Positions 1 through 6,013 of a stretch of 16,935 nucleotides of DNA are shown one piece after another. The DNA lies in assembly GCA_041595255.1 (NCBI GenBank), contig JBFHKR010000052.1, forward strand, positions 1-16,935. The letters are read 5' to 3'. The notes under the pieces are model-generated. The model did no database searches and was not told the DNA's origin. It was given only the letters and a program-made list of their open reading frames with translations. The position numbers and the translations under genes were made by a program. Position 1 is the stretch's first letter. Every line of letters starts with the position of its first letter. Source of the DNA: PGYR01 sp041595255 (GTDB lineage: Bacteria > Bacteroidota > Ignavibacteria > Kapaibacteriales > UBA2268).

Positions 1-119
1 ACAAAGTATTGCAATATGAATACTGCAACATTTATCATCAGGATGAATTTGATTACGGGAGGGAACATTCCGAACATTCCACCACCAAATCCACTAGGTC
101 TATTACCAAATCCGTTCAT
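1..119 (-). CDS. Rhomboid-family intramembrane protease, N-terminal fragment (cut by window edge)
   Basis: Reading the complement from the ATG at 119-117 gives a 39-residue open start that runs off the window. It begins with a Gly/Phe/Met-rich leader (MNGFGNRPSGFGGGMFGMF) and continues into PPVIKFILMINVAVFILQYF, a hydrophobic segment. This start (PPVxKxLxxINVxVF followed by a first membrane helix) is how many FCB-group rhomboid serine proteases begin, as I remember the family. The catalytic Ser and His lie beyond the window, so the family is inferred from the N-terminus alone. It sits 63 bases downstream of pgk in the same direction and may be the third gene of the gapA-pgk operon. No clear ribosome-binding site precedes the ATG. 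Another small membrane protein remains possible. Confidence 0.6.
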   Translation of the reverse strand, partial: MNGFGNRPSGFGGGMFGMFPPVIKFILMINVAVFILQYF

Positions 120-182
120 TTAACTCAATTTTTAATTCAAAACTACAATCAATTGCTTGACGCATATAATAAATAATTGTTT

Positions 183-1370
183 TTATCTCAACGCTTCTAT
201 ACCAGGAAGTTTCTTCCCTTCTAAAAATTCTAATGAAGCACCACCACCAGTGGAGATATGAGAAACTTTGTCTTCAAATCCCAATTTTCGAATAGCCGCT
301 ACAGAATCGCCACCACCAACTATTGTATTTGCACCTTTTGAAGTGGCTTTGGCTAAGGCCTCTGCTACACCTATTGTTCCTTTAGCGAAATTATCCATTT
401 CGAATACACCCATCGGGCCATTCCATAGCACTGTGTTAGAGTTCTCAATTAGCTGAGCATAGTGATTTGTGCTTTGTATACCTATGTCTAACCCCATACT
501 ATCACTTGGTATATTATTTATAGGAACATTTTCAAAATCTGTATCATTTTTAAATTCTTTTGCAGCAACTATGTCAGTTGGTAATACCAAATTTACATTA
601 TTTGCTTTTGCATCAAGTAGTATTTTCTTTGCAATTTCTAATTTATCGTCTTCTACGAGTGATTTACCTACTTCAATACCTTGAGCTTTTAGGAATGTAA
701 ATACCATTCCACCACCAATAAGTATATTGTCGCATTTTGAGAAGAGATTTTCTATAACATCAATTTTACCAGAAACTTTAGCACCACCTATAATTGCGGT
801 GAATGGTTTTTTAGCTTTATTAACTACATCTTCTAAGTATTCTATTTCCTTCTCAATTAACTTACCAGCGAACCGGTTTTCGAATTTTTTTGCAACTGAA
901 TAAGTACTTGCGTGAGCTCTGTGTGCAGTTCCAAACGCATCGTTAACATATACATCGCCAAGAGCTGCAAGATTTGATGCAAAATCGTCGTCATTTGCCT
1001 CTTCTTCTGCGTAGTACCTAAGGTTTTCTAACAAAACAACTTCACCAGATTTAGCTTCTGAAATAACTTTTTTTGCAATCCCAGTATTACAATCTTCGGC
1101 GAAATGTACTTTCGTATCTAATACATTTGACAAATAGTTAGCTACTGGCCTTAGTGACATCTCGTCAACTCTTACACCTTTCGGTCTTCCGAGATGTGAC
1201 ATAATAATAGCCATGCCACCATCAGAAAGAATTTTCTTGATGGTGGGCATAGACGCTACAATTCTTTTATCGTCTGTGATATTCAGATTCATATCCAAGG
1301 GTACATTATAGTCAACTCTAATAAGAGTTTTCTTCCCTTTGAAATTGAAATTATCAATTGTTCTAATCAT
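183..1370 (-). CDS. pgk: Phosphoglycerate kinase
   Basis: This 395-residue protein has the normal bacterial PGK length. It catalyses the reversible phosphoryl transfer from 1,3-bisphosphoglycerate to ADP in cytoplasmic glycolysis. Visible family marks are RVDYNVPL near residues 18-25 (substrate-binding Asp20 and Asn22), Arg36 after the first strand, SHLGRP at 58-63 (His59, Arg62), GGAKVSGKI in the middle, and the nucleotide-side glycine motifs GGGDS (352-356) and STGGGASLEFLEG near the C-terminus. The ATG at 1370-1368 directly follows the TAA stop of gapA with no gap. The two genes are therefore co-transcribed and probably translationally coupled, in reaction order. Nothing appears truncated or unusual. 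Confidence 0.98.
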   Translation of the reverse strand: MIRTIDNFNFKGKKTLIRVDYNVPLDMNLNITDDKRIVASMPTIKKILSDGGMAIIMSHLGRPKGVRVDEMSLRPVANYLSNVLDTKVHFAEDCNTGIAKKVISEAKSGEVVLLENLRYYAEEEANDDDFASNLAALGDVYVNDAFGTAHRAHASTYSVAKKFENRFAGKLIEKEIEYLEDVVNKAKKPFTAIIGGAKVSGKIDVIENLFSKCDNILIGGGMVFTFLKAQGIEVGKSLVEDDKLEIAKKILLDAKANNVNLVLPTDIVAAKEFKNDTDFENVPINNIPSDSMGLDIGIQSTNHYAQLIENSNTVLWNGPMGVFEMDNFAKGTIGVAEALAKATSKGANTIVGGGDSVAAIRKLGFEDKVSHISTGGGASLEFLEGKKLPGIEALR

Positions 1371-2372
1371 TTATAATTGTGTGGCTAATTTTGAAATCAA
1401 ATCTAATATTCTATTGCTATAACCAGCCTCATTATCATACCAGCCAACAACTTTAACGTGAGTACCATCTACTACATCAGTTAATTTTGAGTCGAATATA
1501 CAAGAGTGTCTATTGCCTACAATATCTGAAGATACTATTGGATCAGTGGTATATTCTAAAATTCCTTTCAATTCATTCTCTGAGGCCTTTTTAAAAGCAG
1601 CGTTTACTTCTTCAATAGTTACAGATTTTTCTAAAACTACAGAGAAGTCAGTTAATGAACCATCAGGGATAGGGATTCTGACTGCGTAACCATGTAATTT
1701 ACCTTGTACTTTAGGGTAAACCAAGCCAACAGCCTTTGCAGCACCTGTTGTAGTAGGGATAGCATTAATAGCAGCTGATCTTGCTCTTCTCAAATCAGAG
1801 TGAGGTAGATCCAAAATTCTTTGGTCGTTTGTGTAGGCATGAACTGTAGTCATAAACCCAGATTTCAAGCCAAAATTTTCATCTAAAACTTTTACCATAG
1901 GTGCTAAACAGTTTGTAGTACATGACGCATTAGAGATTATTTTTTCTTCTCCAGTCAATTCACTATCATTAACTCCTAATACAACGTTTGCATCCATTTG
2001 GTCTTTACCTGGAGCAGAAAGTACAACTTTTTTAGCACCAGATTTGAAATGTCTTGACATAGCTTCTCTAGTACTGAAAACACCAGTAGATTCAAGAACG
2101 ATGTCAGGATTTTGCCAAGGAATATCTTCAGGATTTCTCTCTGCTGATATTTTTATTTCTTTACCATTTACAACTATAGCGCCGTCTTTAGCTTCTACAG
2201 TACCTGCAAATCGGCCATGAACCGAATCATATTTAAGTAAATGAGCTAATGTTTTAGAATCGGTTAAATCGTTGATACCAATAACTTCAATATCCAAATT
2301 CCTGTTAAAAATTTCTCTGAATGCCAATCTTCCGATACGGCCAAATCCATTAATAGCAAGTTTAACTGACAT
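1371..2372 (-). CDS. gapA: Glyceraldehyde-3-phosphate dehydrogenase, type I
   Basis: This 333-residue type I GAPDH converts glyceraldehyde-3-phosphate, NAD and phosphate to 1,3-bisphosphoglycerate in the cytoplasm. The protein starts MSVKLAINGFGRIGR, the Rossmann nucleotide-binding start. ND at 34-35 fits NAD rather than NADP use. SNASCTTNCLAP contains the catalytic Cys151, and His178 lies in TTVHAYTNDQ. NAIPTTTGAAKAVG and the late WYDNEAGYSNR are also typical. The frame stays open upstream to 2423, but that extension is non-conserved and the family N-terminus begins at the ATG at 2372-2370. A purine-rich AAAGGTAGG precedes this ATG on the complement. The stop abuts the pgk start. Confidence 0.97.
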   Translation of the reverse strand: MSVKLAINGFGRIGRLAFREIFNRNLDIEVIGINDLTDSKTLAHLLKYDSVHGRFAGTVEAKDGAIVVNGKEIKISAERNPEDIPWQNPDIVLESTGVFSTREAMSRHFKSGAKKVVLSAPGKDQMDANVVLGVNDSELTGEEKIISNASCTTNCLAPMVKVLDENFGLKSGFMTTVHAYTNDQRILDLPHSDLRRARSAAINAIPTTTGAAKAVGLVYPKVQGKLHGYAVRIPIPDGSLTDFSVVLEKSVTIEEVNAAFKKASENELKGILEYTTDPIVSSDIVGNRHSCIFDSKLTDVVDGTHVKVVGWYDNEAGYSNRILDLISKLATQL

Positions 2373-2471
2373 TATCCTACCTTTTTTTAATATAAGAATA
2401 TAAATAGATTTCAAAATTAACAAATATTAGTATCTAAAGAGAATAATAAAAGGAATTTATTGTTTTCAATA

Positions 2472-2494
2472 TTCTAAGTAGAAATACTTAAGAA
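2472..2494. repeat. Imperfect inverted repeat (hairpin or operator candidate)
   Basis: TTCTAAGTA and TACTTAAGAA flank a GAAA loop. They pair over nine base pairs with a single bulged base. The element lies midway between gapA and the secreted-protein cluster and has no following T-run in either direction close enough to make a strong terminator. It could be a regulator-binding dyad or a leader hairpin. In DNA this AT-rich, chance is also possible. Confidence 0.3.
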
Positions 2495-2554
2495 ATTAAT
2501 ATGAAATATAGTATTTTAATCGTAAGTCTTTTCAATAATTTTATTTAACAATTT

Positions 2555-2558
2555 GGAG
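2555..2558 (+). promoter_or_regulatory. Ribosome-binding site that fixes the start of the first secreted protein
   Basis: GGAG lies six bases before the ATG at 2565, the usual spacing. An in-frame TTG at 2553 overlaps this site and cannot be the start. The sequence TTGGAGTTTGTGATGAAA recurs, with one base changed, before the second paralogue (GGAG at 3176-3179, ATG at 3186), showing that leader and gene were duplicated together. Confidence 0.7.
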
Positions 2559-2564
2559 TTTGTG

Positions 2565-2918
2565 ATGAAAGCTATATTACTTGTATTATTATTTGTGCTT
2601 CCAATAGCACTATACTCTGCTTCACCAAGCTGTGCAGCAGGCACTGAAGTTTCTCTTATTGATTCAGATGGGAATATTGTTAAATCTGGTAAGTTTAATA
2701 GTAGGGGTGAACTTACTTTGGATGGTTTAGATGATGCAGTTTACACTATTAGATTGACGAAAAATGGAAAGTCTTGTAACTTAGACAAACCTACTACTGG
2801 TAGATTCAGTGGTCTTCCTACTGGTAAAAGGCAACATAAACCAATAACTTTTCGAATGAGCTCACAAGAAGGGAGTGAAAGCATTTTCAGACCATCAAGT
2901 GGAACTTGCAACTTCTAA
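2565..2918 (+). CDS. Small secreted protein, paralogue 1, ended early by a frameshift
   Basis: This 117-residue product is the first of four tandem paralogues. Residues 1-19 are an export signal (MK, then a hydrophobic run ending LYSAS). Residues 20-75 form the shared beta-rich domain (TEVSLIDSDGNIVKSGKFNS, then GELTLDGLDDAVYTIRLTKNGKS), with the rhythm of carboxypeptidase-regulatory-like or SpaA/Cna-B-like domains. TGKRQHKP follows at 86-93. It lacks the acidic DCD C-terminus of its relatives because the frame closes at 2918. That missing part is intact in the next frame (to 3105). Removing one T from the T-run at 2884-2887 joins the two into one protein of about 179 residues shaped like the other paralogues. 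The ATG at 2565 has GGAG six bases upstream. The function is unknown. Export is well supported. Confidence 0.75.
   Translation: MKAILLVLLFVLPIALYSASPSCAAGTEVSLIDSDGNIVKSGKFNSRGELTLDGLDDAVYTIRLTKNGKSCNLDKPTTGRFSGLPTGKRQHKPITFRMSSQEGSESIFRPSSGTCNF
2823..2849 (+). repeat. 27-base exact repeat, copy A (encodes GKRQHKPIT)
   Basis: The 27 bases from ggtaaaaggc to ccaataact are identical to 4744-4770 in paralogue 4. The surrounding sequence of the two genes is much less alike. A diverged third version (ggtaaaagacagcacaaacc) lies at 2956-2982 in the detached part of paralogue 1. Local identity inside otherwise diverged genes points to recent recombination or gene conversion of this segment. Confidence 0.85.
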
Positions 2919-3105
2919 TAAGAGTAGCTCGAGAGATGCTGCTAGTGGACTTCCCACAGGTAAAAGACAGCACAAACCTTTGACTGCAACTACTGATGAT
3001 GGAGCAGATAATGACTGTGATGATTTTGAAATTTCTGTTACAGTATCTGGTGGTGGCGGTGGAGCTGGAAAAGTTGTATTCAAGGAATTTACAATAACTA
3101 GATAA
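2875..3105 (+). pseudogene. Frameshifted C-terminal part of secreted paralogue 1
   Basis: The +1 frame holds the continuation of the gene starting at 2565. It contains a second Hcp-like word, RDAASGLPTGKRQHKPLT, then the acidic motif DDGADNDCDDFEI, a Gly-rich stretch (SGGGGGAG) and a final beta strand. The three intact paralogues all end with the same acidic motif and strand, so this is a detached domain and not a separate gene. No ribosome-binding site precedes the ATG at 2875. The break is best explained by one extra base near the T-run at 2884-2887. This could be a true inactivating mutation, phase variation at a short homopolymer, or a sequencing error. If read through, the protein would carry two TGKRQHKP copies. 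Confidence 0.7.
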
Positions 3106-3185
3106 GTTAAATCAATTAATGTTGTGTGTTTAAAGAATTTATTGTAAGTTAATTGCATGTGTAATTTTATATTTTGGAGTTTGTT

Positions 3186-3740
3186 ATGAAAAATCTGTTA
3201 CAAGTTTTATTATTTGTGCTTCCTCTAACACTATTCTCTGCGGCACCTCGCTGTCTAGATGGAATGGAAGTTTCTTTATTAGATTGTAATGGAAAAGTTG
3301 TAAAAACTGGTAAGCTAAATAGTCAAGGAAGACTTGAGTTGAAAGGTGTAAAAGATGATTGTTGGGATATAAAATTAACAAATAATGGTAAATCGGTTGT
3401 ATTAGGAATTAATAATACAAAAGGTAAACGCGGTAATCCTTTGCATAATTCTAATAATAACAATGCTGAAAATCCATTGTATAAGTCTAAAATATCAGAA
3501 GTCAAAGGTGGTAGCGATTTATTAGTTGCACACGAAGCAGCTCATGTTATTCAACAAAAAGCTGGTAAAAATAATAAATCTGATGGAAATATAAATACAT
3601 CAAGGGCCAATATAAAAAATCAAAGACTTGACGCTGATAGTGATAATGATGGTGTAGACGAAGATTGTGATGACGCAACTATCCTAGTTACTGCAAAAGG
3701 TGACGGAAAAGTAGAAATTCAAATAAGTATTTTAAAATAA
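3186..3740 (+). CDS. Small secreted protein, paralogue 2 (HEAAHVIQQ central segment)
   Basis: This 184-residue protein has an export signal at 1-20 (ending LFSAAP), the shared beta-rich domain at about 21-78 (EVSLLDCNGKVVKTGKLNSQ), an Asn-rich linker at 86-95, a central segment (100-140), the acidic motif DADSDNDGVDEDCDDATI (149-166) and a final beta strand. The central segment contains DLLVAHEAAHVIQQKAGK. HEAAH has the zincin HExxH pattern, and the whole word resembles the DUF4157 motif (AHELTHVVQQ) seen with extracellular contractile injection systems. The protein is far too short around it to be a complete peptidase. Cys at 23, 34, 59 and 161 could form disulfides after export. Residues 1-79 are about 73% identical to paralogue 3 by hand count. 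The ATG follows GGAG by six bases. The function is unknown. Confidence 0.88.
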   Translation: MKNLLQVLLFVLPLTLFSAAPRCLDGMEVSLLDCNGKVVKTGKLNSQGRLELKGVKDDCWDIKLTNNGKSVVLGINNTKGKRGNPLHNSNNNNAENPLYKSKISEVKGGSDLLVAHEAAHVIQQKAGKNNKSDGNINTSRANIKNQRLDADSDNDGVDEDCDDATILVTAKGDGKVEIQISILK

Positions 3741-3756
3741 ATTGAGGATTGAAATT

Positions 3757-4353
3757 ATGAAAAATCTATTAATCATATTATTATTAGTGCTCCCATTTGC
3801 ACTTTTCTCAGCAGCTCCTCGCTGTTTAGAAGGAGTTGAAGTATCAGTGATTGATGCAAATGGTAAAGTTATCAAAACTGGTAAACTAAACAGTCAAGGA
3901 AGTCTGACATTAGATGGTATTACTGAAGCTGTTTGGGATATAAAGCTTACAAATAATGGGAAATCTATAGTACTCGGAGTCAATAATACTAAAAAGAGAA
4001 TCGATAAATCTACACCATTATTATTTCAGAGTAAAATATCAGATTATCAAGATGGAGATGATTTGTTATTAAGAAAAAGACCTGGTAGAACACATTCCAA
4101 AGTAGGTGAGGGTAAAACTGGTTCTACTAGACAAAGAGGAAGCCAAGGAGAAGCTGGATTAAATGAAACGAATAACGCAGAAAGAGTAGATGCAAATCAT
4201 AATAGTACTCGATCTAACAGAAGTGCTAATGCATTAGATGTAGATAGTGACGATGACGGTATAGATGACGATTGTGATGATGCTACTATCGAAGTTTCAA
4301 CTTCTACTGGTCGTGGTGGTGGTGTTAAAATTAGTATAAAAACGAAAATGTAA
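3757..4353 (+). CDS. Small secreted protein, paralogue 3 (RKRPGRT central segment)
   Basis: This 198-residue protein has an export signal at 1-20, the shared beta-rich domain at about 21-78, a strongly basic middle (106-128), a linker with HNSTRSNRS (148-156), the acidic motif DVDSDDDGIDDDCDDATI (161-178) and a Gly-rich final strand. The middle reads SDYQDGDDLLLRKRPGRTHS. This recalls the YxxGgd...RKxPGxTxxS pattern of T4 gp19-like tail-tube proteins, a comparison from memory. Just before it, IDKSTPLLF echoes the DKSSPLL that follows the Hcp signature. The gene begins 16 bases after paralogue 2, with GAGG nine bases before the ATG, so the cluster is an operon. The acidic motif resembles thrombospondin type-3 calcium-binding repeats. 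The function is unknown. Confidence 0.88.
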   Translation: MKNLLIILLLVLPFALFSAAPRCLEGVEVSVIDANGKVIKTGKLNSQGSLTLDGITEAVWDIKLTNNGKSIVLGVNNTKKRIDKSTPLLFQSKISDYQDGDDLLLRKRPGRTHSKVGEGKTGSTRQRGSQGEAGLNETNNAERVDANHNSTRSNRSANALDVDSDDDGIDDDCDDATIEVSTSTGRGGGVKISIKTKM

Positions 4354-4371
4354 TAATAATTGAGATTTAGT

Positions 4372-4959
4372 ATGAAAAAATTAATAATAACTTTGCTTGT
4401 TTTACCAATTATGCTGTTTGCAGGCGATCCAATACCTGGTTTAGATATAACTGTAGAACAATCCCCCAATGGTGAGACAAAAACTGGTAAAACGAATGGA
4501 AGGGGTGAATTTATAGCTACTGGCCTGAAAGAAGGAGATTATAAAATTACGATTGAGTTAAATGGTGTAAAATGTGTAATCGGAGATAAAGTAAATGAAA
4601 AAATTACAGTTCCTTCTTCGAAGTCAACAGCTAGTATAAAACCAATTCGACTAGAACTTTCATCAAGATCAATGTATCTTTCGAAGAAAGGTTACGACTA
4701 CTATGCTTCTAATACTCGTGAAGCAGGTAGTGGCATGGCAACAGGTAAAAGGCAACATAAACCAATAACTGTAACTAAGGAATTAGATAAATCTTCTACG
4801 AAGTCGTCAGCTACGGATCATAATTCATCGCGTTCTAATAAAACTTCTAGTGCTGCCGAATTAGATACTGGCGGTGAAGATAATGATTGCGACGGTATAG
4901 TAGAAATAACACCTATGAAAGGTGGACAAATAAAAATAAAAGTAACTTGTGATAAATGA
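4372..4959 (+). CDS. Small secreted protein, paralogue 4 (Hcp-like TGKRQHKP...KELDKSS segment)
   Basis: This 195-residue protein is the most diverged paralogue. It has an export signal at 1-18 (ending LFAGDP), a beta-rich domain (19-95) with the same DITV...NGETKTGKTNGRGEF rhythm, a Ser/Tyr-rich linker (97-113), REAGSGMATGKRQHKP (116-131), ITVTKELDKSS (132-142), DHNSSRSNK (149-157), a shortened acidic motif GGEDNDCDGIVEI (167-179) and a C-terminal strand. The stretch 116-142 matches the conserved block of Hcp1-family type VI secretion tube proteins as I remember it, but the rest is not Hcp. The stop TGA overlaps the ATG of the barrel gene (ATGA), so the two are translationally coupled. The function is unknown. 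Confidence 0.88.
   Translation: MKKLIITLLVLPIMLFAGDPIPGLDITVEQSPNGETKTGKTNGRGEFIATGLKEGDYKITIELNGVKCVIGDKVNEKITVPSSKSTASIKPIRLELSSRSMYLSKKGYDYYASNTREAGSGMATGKRQHKPITVTKELDKSSTKSSATDHNSSRSNKTSSAAELDTGGEDNDCDGIVEITPMKGGQIKIKVTCDK
4744..4770 (+). repeat. 27-base exact repeat, copy B
   Basis: This is the second exact copy of the segment at 2823-2849, in the same reading phase, inside paralogue 4. It codes for the core of the Hcp-like word GKRQHKPIT. Downstream the two genes part at once: paralogue 4 continues VTKELDKSS and paralogue 1 continues FRMSSQEGS. Confidence 0.85.
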
Positions 4960-5939
4960 GGCTTCTTTTATCAATAATAGTATTTATTTTAATACATCCT
5001 ATTGTGTATACACAAGAGGACTCAACATCTGTAATTAAAGAACAAGAAATTGTGGACTCTTTGGATTATAATAATAACTACGAAACAGAAGAAACGGAAG
5101 AAGAAAGTGAAACCGTGATAGATTTCATGGTTTCACCTACTCTTGGTTTCAATCTCCAAAGTACAAGCTATGAGAGGGGAGAAGAAACAATAAGTGCTCA
5201 ATGGCTTGGTTCTCTACGTGCAAAATTAGACATATACGGTGATGTGTATAATTTTAATTCTAGTGTAACGGCACAATATGGCCAGATTATTTCAAAAGAT
5301 GAAATACCGATAACAACACAGGATAATCTGATTATGTCAATTATGCCATCAATGAGCCTATTTGAGAAATTGCAACTAAGATTATTCTTAGATAACGTTA
5401 TACAAACTTCAATGGATAACAATGATAATTATGGTAATCCTATTTCTTTCTTAGATCCTGCTTATCTGTATCATACATTATTTATAGGCCAAGACTATAA
5501 ATGGGAAAATGATGACTATACGTCAAGTTTTAATATAATTTATGGTGTTGGGTACGCAGTACAACAAACATATACTGATAAATATATATTAGAAGAAAAC
5601 AAGGATTTTATTATAGATGATGATAATCCACTTTCTGATGTACAAAGTCATTTCACTTTAGAAACTGGGTATAGTGGAATTCTGAAATTTACTTATGATA
5701 CTATGATTTCAGAAGATTTCAGTTTTTATTCTGACTTTAGTATTGCAGCGATTACGAAAGATTCTTTCTTCGAAGATGTAAGTAAAGTATCTGTAAATGG
5801 TATATTCTTTACAGCTCTTAAATATAAGTACTTCAGTTTACAATATTCAGCAAATATGACTTATGATGAGCAAATATATAGTCATCGACAATTGGAACAA
5901 ACCTTAGTATTTGGGTTTACTCACTCCTTTAAATTCTAA
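4956..5939 (+). CDS. Outer-membrane beta-barrel protein, DUF3078-like
   Basis: This 327-residue protein has an export signal (1-20, ending VYTQ), an acidic low-complexity linker (21-53, rich in Glu and Thr) and then alternating amphipathic strands to a C-terminal Phe, the outer-membrane barrel signature. Residues 60-185 fit the DUF3078 pattern: repeated aromatic-rich strands, SVTAQYGQI, then NPISFLDPAYLYHTLFIGQDYKW, which matches the family's (I)SxFLSPAYLxxGLGxDYK block from memory. DUF3078 proteins are common in FCB bacteria and have no assigned function. The start overlaps the stop of secreted paralogue 4, which suggests the barrel and the secreted family are made together. The barrel could be their anchor, exporter or assembly partner, but this is inference from gene order. 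Confidence 0.8.
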   Translation: MRLLLSIIVFILIHPIVYTQEDSTSVIKEQEIVDSLDYNNNYETEETEEESETVIDFMVSPTLGFNLQSTSYERGEETISAQWLGSLRAKLDIYGDVYNFNSSVTAQYGQIISKDEIPITTQDNLIMSIMPSMSLFEKLQLRLFLDNVIQTSMDNNDNYGNPISFLDPAYLYHTLFIGQDYKWENDDYTSSFNIIYGVGYAVQQTYTDKYILEENKDFIIDDDNPLSDVQSHFTLETGYSGILKFTYDTMISEDFSFYSDFSIAAITKDSFFEDVSKVSVNGIFFTALKYKYFSLQYSANMTYDEQIYSHRQLEQTLVFGFTHSFKF

Positions 5940-6013
5940 TATTCTTCCACATTTTAATAAATTGATTACTTTTTGACTATTTTTATTTTTTGTAAAATTA
6001 AAAATAGATTAAA

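Larger units (their letters stand above)
2373..2564. promoter_or_regulatory. Divergent intergenic region between gapA operon and secreted-protein cluster
   Basis: This very AT-rich stretch separates gapA (minus) from the first secreted-protein gene (plus), so promoters for both directions should lie here. On the minus strand a TTGAAA box (complement of 2464-2469) is followed by TATTAT/TATTCT-like sequences, but spacing and match are not decisive. On the plus strand TATAGT at 2507-2512 could be a -10 box, with no good -35 box upstream. I see no small gene or RNA. The imperfect hairpin at 2472-2494 is listed separately. Confidence 0.4.

Noticed and set aside
145..182. TTGACG and TATAAT-like boxes on the plus strand between pgk and the rhomboid gene
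   Set aside because: No plus-strand gene follows. On the minus strand the equivalent boxes are poor.
268..684. Two plus-strand open frames (62 and 71 residues) inside the pgk gene
   Set aside because: They are antisense to a fully conserved PGK, show no domain pattern, and have no convincing start signals.
2373..2423. N-terminal extension of GAPDH by 17 residues
   Set aside because: The family begins at MSVKLAINGFGRIGR and a purine-rich site precedes that ATG. The extension is AT-rich leader sequence.
2895..3158. 87-residue minus-strand open frame with a run of prolines
   Set aside because: The proline run is the complement of the Gly-rich tail of secreted paralogue 1. Nothing else supports coding.
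3531..3545. Complete zinc metalloprotease in secreted paralogue 2
   Set aside because: HEAAH is present, but the protein has no room for a zincin fold or a third zinc ligand at a family-typical place. It is treated as a motif only.
5973..5998. Sigma-70-like promoter TTGACT...TAAAAT before the peptidase gene
   Set aside because: The spacing is 14 bases rather than about 17, and the region is so AT-rich that such boxes are expected by chance.
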